From VRUE01 sp963725085 (GTDB lineage Bacteria > Actinomycetota > Thermoleophilia > Solirubrobacterales > 70-9), in the NCBI GenBank assembly GCA_963725085.1, contig CAVRXM010000003.1, positions 124,001-188,000 of the forward strand: DNA of 64,000 nucleotides, read 5' to 3'. The notes under the pieces were generated by a model. That model was not told the DNA's origin and did not search any database. It was given only the letters and a program-made list of their open reading frames with translations. Made by a program: the position numbers and the translations under genes. Each line of letters begins with the position of its first letter. Within the stretch, counting starts at the first letter, position 1. Below, in pieces: positions 60,822 to 64,000 of this stretch.

Positions 60822-61972
60822 TGCCGGCCGTCGACGAGATCCTCGAGGGCAAGGACATCTGCATCTGCGCCGGCTCGGGCGGGGTCGGCAAGACGACCAC
60901 CTCGGCGGCGATCGCCCTCGGGATGGCGGCGCGTGGGCTGCGGGTCTGCGTGCTGACGATCGACCCGGCGAAGCGGCTCGCCGACTCGCTCGGGATGAAG
61001 GAGCTCGGCAACGAGGCCGAGCGGGTCGACCCGCAGCTGTTCGAGCGCCAGGGCGTCGAGATCAAGGGCGAGCTGTGGGCGATGATGCTCGACGCGAAGG
61101 CGACCTTCGACGAGCTCGTGGCCCGCCAGGCGCCCGACGAGGAGTCCCGCGACCGGGTGCTCGAAAATCGGATCTACCAGCAGATCTCCAATGCCCTCGC
61201 CGGCTCCCAGGAGTACATGGCGATGGAGAAGCTGTTCGAGCTCCACACCGAGGGGCGCTTCGACCTCCTCGTCCTCGACACGCCGCCGACCCGCAACGCC
61301 CTCGACTTCCTCGAAGCCCCGAAACGATTGACGCAGTTCATCGAGGGCCGCTCGCTGCGGGTCTTCATGCGTCCCACCGGGCTCGCCGCGCGGGTCGCCG
61401 GTCGCGGCGCCTCGGCCGCGCTCTCGGTCCTGAAGCGGATCGTCGGCTTCGACCTGATCGCCGACCTCGCCGAGTTCTTCAACGCCTTCAGCGGCATGGT
61501 CGACGGCTTCCAGGCGCGAGCGCGGCGCGTCAACGGCCTCCTCGCCGATTCCCGCACCTGCTTCCTCGTCGTCTGCGGGCCGCAGGGCGAGCCGGTCGAC
61601 GAAGCGGTCTACTTCCACCGCAAGCTGGTCGAGGCGAAGCTGCCGTTCGGCGGGGTGATCGTCAACAAGGTCCACTACCCCGCCGAGCGGCTGCGCGGAG
61701 AGGCGGTCGACCTCGAGGCGGCGCTGACCGCGAGGCTCGGGGACGAGGACCTCGCCCGCCGGGTCGCCGAGAACTTCGCCGACTACCAGGCGCTGGCCGA
61801 GCGCGACGCTCGCAACATCGAGCGCCTGACCACGGAGCTGCGAACGCGCGCGGTGATTCGCGTCCCCTACCTCGACGAGGACGTCCACGACCTCGGCGGC
61901 CTGGCCGAGATCGACCGCTACCTGTTCGCGACCAGCGAGGAGCGGGTCGCGCTCGCCGCCGGCCGCGCCTAG
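60821..61972 (+). CDS. ArsA/Get3-like ATPase, second of a pair (BagB-like)
   Basis: 383 residues, intact. ICICAGSGGVGKTTTSAAIALGMAARGLRVCVLTIDPAKRLADSLGMKELGNEAERV, then FDLLVLDTPPTRNALDFLEAPKRLTQFI and TCFLVVCGPQGEPVDEAVYFHRKLVEAKLPFGGVIVNKVH. The GSGGVGKTTT...LTIDPAKRL form matches the second member of the actinobacterial pair Rv3679-Rv3680 (BagA/BagB). The pair is thought to form a heteromeric Get3-like ATPase; its client is not settled. Its stop overlaps the stop of the minus-strand gene at 61969. Confidence 0.92.
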   Translation: MPAVDEILEGKDICICAGSGGVGKTTTSAAIALGMAARGLRVCVLTIDPAKRLADSLGMKELGNEAERVDPQLFERQGVEIKGELWAMMLDAKATFDELVARQAPDEESRDRVLENRIYQQISNALAGSQEYMAMEKLFELHTEGRFDLLVLDTPPTRNALDFLEAPKRLTQFIEGRSLRVFMRPTGLAARVAGRGASAALSVLKRIVGFDLIADLAEFFNAFSGMVDGFQARARRVNGLLADSRTCFLVVCGPQGEPVDEAVYFHRKLVEAKLPFGGVIVNKVHYPAERLRGEAVDLEAALTARLGDEDLARRVAENFADYQALAERDARNIERLTTELRTRAVIRVPYLDEDVHDLGGLAEIDRYLFATSEERVALAAGRA

Positions 61973-62223
61973 CTCGCGTCGCGGCGGTAGTGGTCGTAAT
62001 CGAGCTCGCGGACCTGCCAGTCCGCGTCCTCGGGCACCGGGAAGAGGTGGCGCACGGTCGGGGTGTCGATCGGCTCGCGGCCCTGGGCGCGGCTGGCGCC
62101 GTGCCACTCGAGGGTGCTGCCCTCGTCGACCTCGACCTCCTCGAGCCAGTTCGTCGCGCTGATCCGGATCTCGTCCTGATCCGGGATCGGCTCCATGATG
62201 CGGGTGTCCTGGTCGTACCTCAT
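61969..62223 (-). CDS. Small conserved hypothetical protein, 84 residues
   Basis: MRYDQDTRIMEPIPDQDEIRISATNWLEEVEVDEGSTLEWHGASRAQGREPIDTPTVRHLFPVPEDADWQVRELDYDHYRRDAS. ATG at 62223 has AGGAGGAAGAG directly before it. Acidic, soluble, no known domain. A longer frame to 62307 (with GREVEDMPSAEAEG) passes through a palindromic element and looks like the repeat-derived peptides in ParA. Confidence 0.6.
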   Translation of the reverse strand: MRYDQDTRIMEPIPDQDEIRISATNWLEEVEVDEGSTLEWHGASRAQGREPIDTPTVRHLFPVPEDADWQVRELDYDHYRRDAS

Positions 62224-63617
62224 CTCTTCCTCCTCTGGGTTCCCAAGGTTGTCGGCAGTGCCCTCGGCCTCCGCCGAAGGCATGTCCTCCACTTCGCGTC
62301 CGGGCATGCCGGGGCGAGCCGGGGGAAGCGGGGGCTCCGAAGGTCTCGGTGATCGAGACGGAGACGGTGATCTCGGAGTCGCCCTCGGCGAGCCCGAGGG
62401 CGATCAGCGACTCGTCGGCGGCGGTGCCGAGGTCGGGGTTGATCTGACCGAGCGCGGCCTCGCGCAGGATCCCGCGGACGCCGTCCTCGATCCAGGCGGC
62501 GAGCTCGGGGGTGCCCGCCGGCGGCCCGCCCCGCATCAGCGATCGCTCGAGGTCGATCGCGGCCTCGATCCGCTCGTGGCAGACGCCCCTGGCGACCGGG
62601 TCGTCCTCGATCAGCGCCGCGGCCCGTTTCGGCAGCGAGGCGCCGACCGGACCCTCGCCGCCGAGCATCGCTCGCAGCGCCAGCAGGTGGTCGCTCAGGC
62701 CCTCCATCGCCGAGTCGCGGCCGCGCCCCATCTCGAAGCGGTCTACCGCCCAGGCCAGCGCCCCTTCGGGGTCGGGCCTGACCTCGAGGGCGCAGGCGAA
62801 CTCGGCGAGGCCCTCGGCCTCGCTCTTGGTCAGCCGGTAGCCGCCGGGGCGGACCGCGCCGGCTCCGGTCGCGACCCGTCTCCAGGCCCCCTCGCCGGTC
62901 TGGGCGAACGCGTACGGGCCCGAGGCCGACGCCGCCCTGCTTGAAGAGGCGCATCACCGTGATCAGCTCGTGCAGCTGCCGCATCGCCTCGGCGGCGCTC
63001 TCGGCGCCTTCGCCGAGCTCGGCGATCGCGAGGAACTGCGGCTCCCAGGCCTGCCGGCCCATCCCCTCGCTCCGCATCGCCTCGGTCGGGGCCTCGATCG
63101 CGTCGGCCCGGACCGCCTGCATCCCGTGCGGCAGGTGGAGCCGCGGAAGCGCCATCTGCAGGCCGACGATCGGCGCGATCAGGAAGTCGGTCTCATCGAC
63201 GTCGCAGAGCTCGGCGTCGAGCAGCGCGAGGGCGCCGTCGAGGCGGGCGCGGTCGAGCGAGAACTCGGTGCAGCCGTCCCAGAGGGCGGCGAAGAAGGTG
63301 ACCAGCATCCTCGCGGCCCGCTCGCCGGAGTCGACCGGGACCGCAGCACCCTGCCCCTCGAGGTAGGGAGCGGCGACGTCGGCGACCGCGACCGCGTCGA
63401 GGGCCGCCTCGAACCCGGGGAGCGAGCGCAGCTCGTCCTCGCGCTCGAGCACGTACTCGGAGGTCAGCGGCCGGTAGCTGTGGAAGGGCGACTCGGGGCC
63501 GGCCTGCTCGTCGACGTCGAACGGGATCTGGTCGCCGCTGGCGACGAGGGTCGCGTAGCGGGTCGCGGCTTCGGCGGCGAGCTGCTTGATCGCCTGGTTG
63601 AGGACAGGGTCGCGCAC
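62220..63617 (-). CDS. Conserved hypothetical protein, frameshifted
   Basis: From a GTG at 63617 with GGGAGGGG upstream. The N-terminal 230 residues (RDPVLNQAIKQLAAEAATRYATLVASGDQIPFDVDEQ...) join, after removing one G near 62933, to ASASGPYAFAQTGEGAWRRVATGAGAVRPGGYRLTKSEAEGLAEFACALEVRPDPEGALAWAVDRFEMGRGRDSAMEGLSDHLLALRAMLGGEGPVGASLPKRAAALI. The second half has the layout of HEPN-like RNase or sensor proteins but no certain match. It ends near SVSITETF; the tail runs into a palindromic element, so the true stop between 62340 and 62220 is unclear. Confidence 0.65.
   Translation of the reverse strand: MRDPVLNQAIKQLAAEAATRYATLVASGDQIPFDVDEQAGPESPFHSYRPLTSEYVLEREDELRSLPGFEAALDAVAVADVAAPYLEGQGAAVPVDSGERAARMLVTFFAALWDGCTEFSLDRARLDGALALLDAELCDVDETDFLIAPIVGLQMALPRLHLPHGMQAVRADAIEAPTEAMRSEGMGRQAWEPQFLAIAELGEGAESAAEAMRQLHELITVMRLFKQGGVGLGPVRVRPDRRGGLETGRDRSRRGPPRRLPADQERGRGPRRVRLRPRGQARPRRGAGLGGRPLRDGARPRLGDGGPERPPAGAASDARRRGSGRRLAAETGRGADRGRPGRQGRLPRADRGRDRPRAIADAGRAAGGHPRARRLDRGRRPRDPARGRARSDQPRPRHRRRRVADRPRARRGRLRDHRLRLDHRDLRSPRFPRLAPACPDAKWRTCLRRRPRALPTTLGTQRRKR
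62279..62310. repeat. CTTCGCGTCC hairpin, fourth copy
   Basis: GGCATG (62279-62284) pairs with CATGCC (62305-62310) around the constant loop with CACTTCGCGTCC. Same loop as at 13908, 14006 and 59568, with a wholly different stem. Confidence 0.6.
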
Positions 63618-63673
63618 GGTTCACGCTTCCCCTCCCCGGCGGGCGCTCCTGCGCCTGCACGAGCGCTTGCAGG

Positions 63674-63721
63674 ACGTGCCGGGAGTTAGCCGCCCATATG
63701 GGCGGCTAACTCCCGGCACGT
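63674..63721. terminator. 48-bp perfect palindrome between two minus-strand genes
   Basis: 24-bp arms without mismatch meet at CCCATATGGG. It lies 4 bases past the stop of the HxlR gene and 57 bases before the next start. It would make a very stable hairpin in RNA of either strand and may end transcription of the HxlR gene, though no T-run follows on that strand. Confidence 0.6.
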
Positions 63722-63725
63722 TTGT

Positions 63726-64000
63726 CTAGGCGGGCGCGGCGACCGGCACCTCGGCCTCGTCCATCAGCCAGCGGCGCCCGTAGCGGCGCATGTCCTCGAT
63801 CAGGGGCGCCAGCGCCTCGCCCTTCTCGGTCAGCGCGTACTCGACCCGCGGCGGGACCTCGGGGAAGGTCCTGGCGGACGACGACGCCCTCGTCTTCGAG
63901 CGCCCGCAGGCGCAGCGACAGGGTCCGCGGGCTGATCCCCTCGAGCGAGCGCTCGAGCTCGCAGAAGCGGCTGGTGCCGCCGGCGAGGTCACGGATGATC
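63726..64000 (-). CDS. HxlR-family regulator, C-terminal part, frameshifted
   Basis: The window end cuts the start. IIRDLAGGTSRFCELERSLEGISPRTLSLRLRALEDEGVVVR is the winged helix; one extra C near 63882 shifts the frame and RTFPEVPPRVEYALTEKGEALAPLIEDMRRYGRRWLMDEAEVPVAAPA follows. The PRVEYALTEKGEAL wing is characteristic of HxlR. It is the second HxlR protein in the window; its targets are unknown. Confidence 0.82.
   Translation of the reverse strand, partial: SSVTSPAAPAASASSSARSRGSARGPCRCACGRSKTRASSSARTFPEVPPRVEYALTEKGEALAPLIEDMRRYGRRWLMDEAEVPVAAPA

Noticed and set aside
59564..62731. A 1055-codon minus-strand frame opposite the ArsA-like genes.
   Set aside because: Only its first part, beyond about 62340, encodes real protein (the frameshifted hypothetical); the rest is antisense to the ATPases.

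Overview
The window is about 70% GC, densely coded, and reads as chromosomal DNA of an actinobacterium, most likely class Thermoleophilia (Solirubrobacterales-like). Three things point there: the rpmE-prfA-prmC-tsaC-glyA-wecA-atp gene order on the minus strand; Mycobacterium-like gene sets (Rv3030-3032-like polysaccharide genes, a paired ArsA/Get3-like ATPase, an Rv1264-like adenylate cyclase); and a secreted protein (45.0-45.7 kb) with the ALPGKNKVDSGDIKKNAV-type leader that recurs in Solirubrobacterales. No rRNA, tRNA, CRISPR array, IS element or prophage was found. No gene-free stretch exceeds about 250 bases.

Layout. 0-20.2 kb, minus strand: rpmE, DUF1385 protein, prfA, prmC, tsaC; glyA, a DUF354 glycosyltransferase, a sugar-1-phosphate transferase, an AsnB-type amidotransferase, a WecA/TagO-type transferase; then atpI-like, atpB-E-F-H-A-G-D-C, an M20 peptidase and an LCP protein. 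20.2-28 kb: a GGDEF protein, a hydrolase, then a surface-glycan operon (DegT aminotransferase, a fused epimerase/glycosyltransferase, a NodB deacetylase) and a DMT transporter. 28-47 kb: acyl-CoA and propionate catabolism (ETF-QO, EtfA, EtfB, methylmalonyl-CoA mutase, thiolase, aldehyde dehydrogenase, acyl-CoA dehydrogenase, MeaB), interrupted by a patatin, a phosphoesterase, leucyl aminopeptidase and a small XRE/nucleotidyltransferase pair that looks like a toxin-antitoxin module. 47-51 kb: acyltransferase, GT4, GH57 and methyltransferase resembling the mycobacterial methylglucose lipopolysaccharide locus. 51-57 kb: beta-propeller, methyltransferase, crotonase, cyclase, gamma-glutamyltransferase. 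57-64 kb: FtsZ, a small basic protein, ParA, a BagA/BagB-like ATPase pair, conserved hypotheticals and an HxlR regulator.

Two features run through the whole window. First, at least fourteen conserved genes (including atpC, atpG, atpF, prmC and mutA) are broken by a single-base indel, nearly always +1 in a short G or C run. Sequencing or assembly error is the simplest reading; coordinates here span the reconstructed genes. Second, several families of short palindromic elements recur. They have conserved loops or ends but stems that differ and still pair, and they lie both between genes and in frame inside genes (ParA, a small ORF, gamma-glutamyltransferase, prmC). This is the best candidate here for something undescribed.

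Many first genes of transcripts carry TANNNT 6-10 bases before the start codon, which implies leaderless mRNAs and helped choose start codons.
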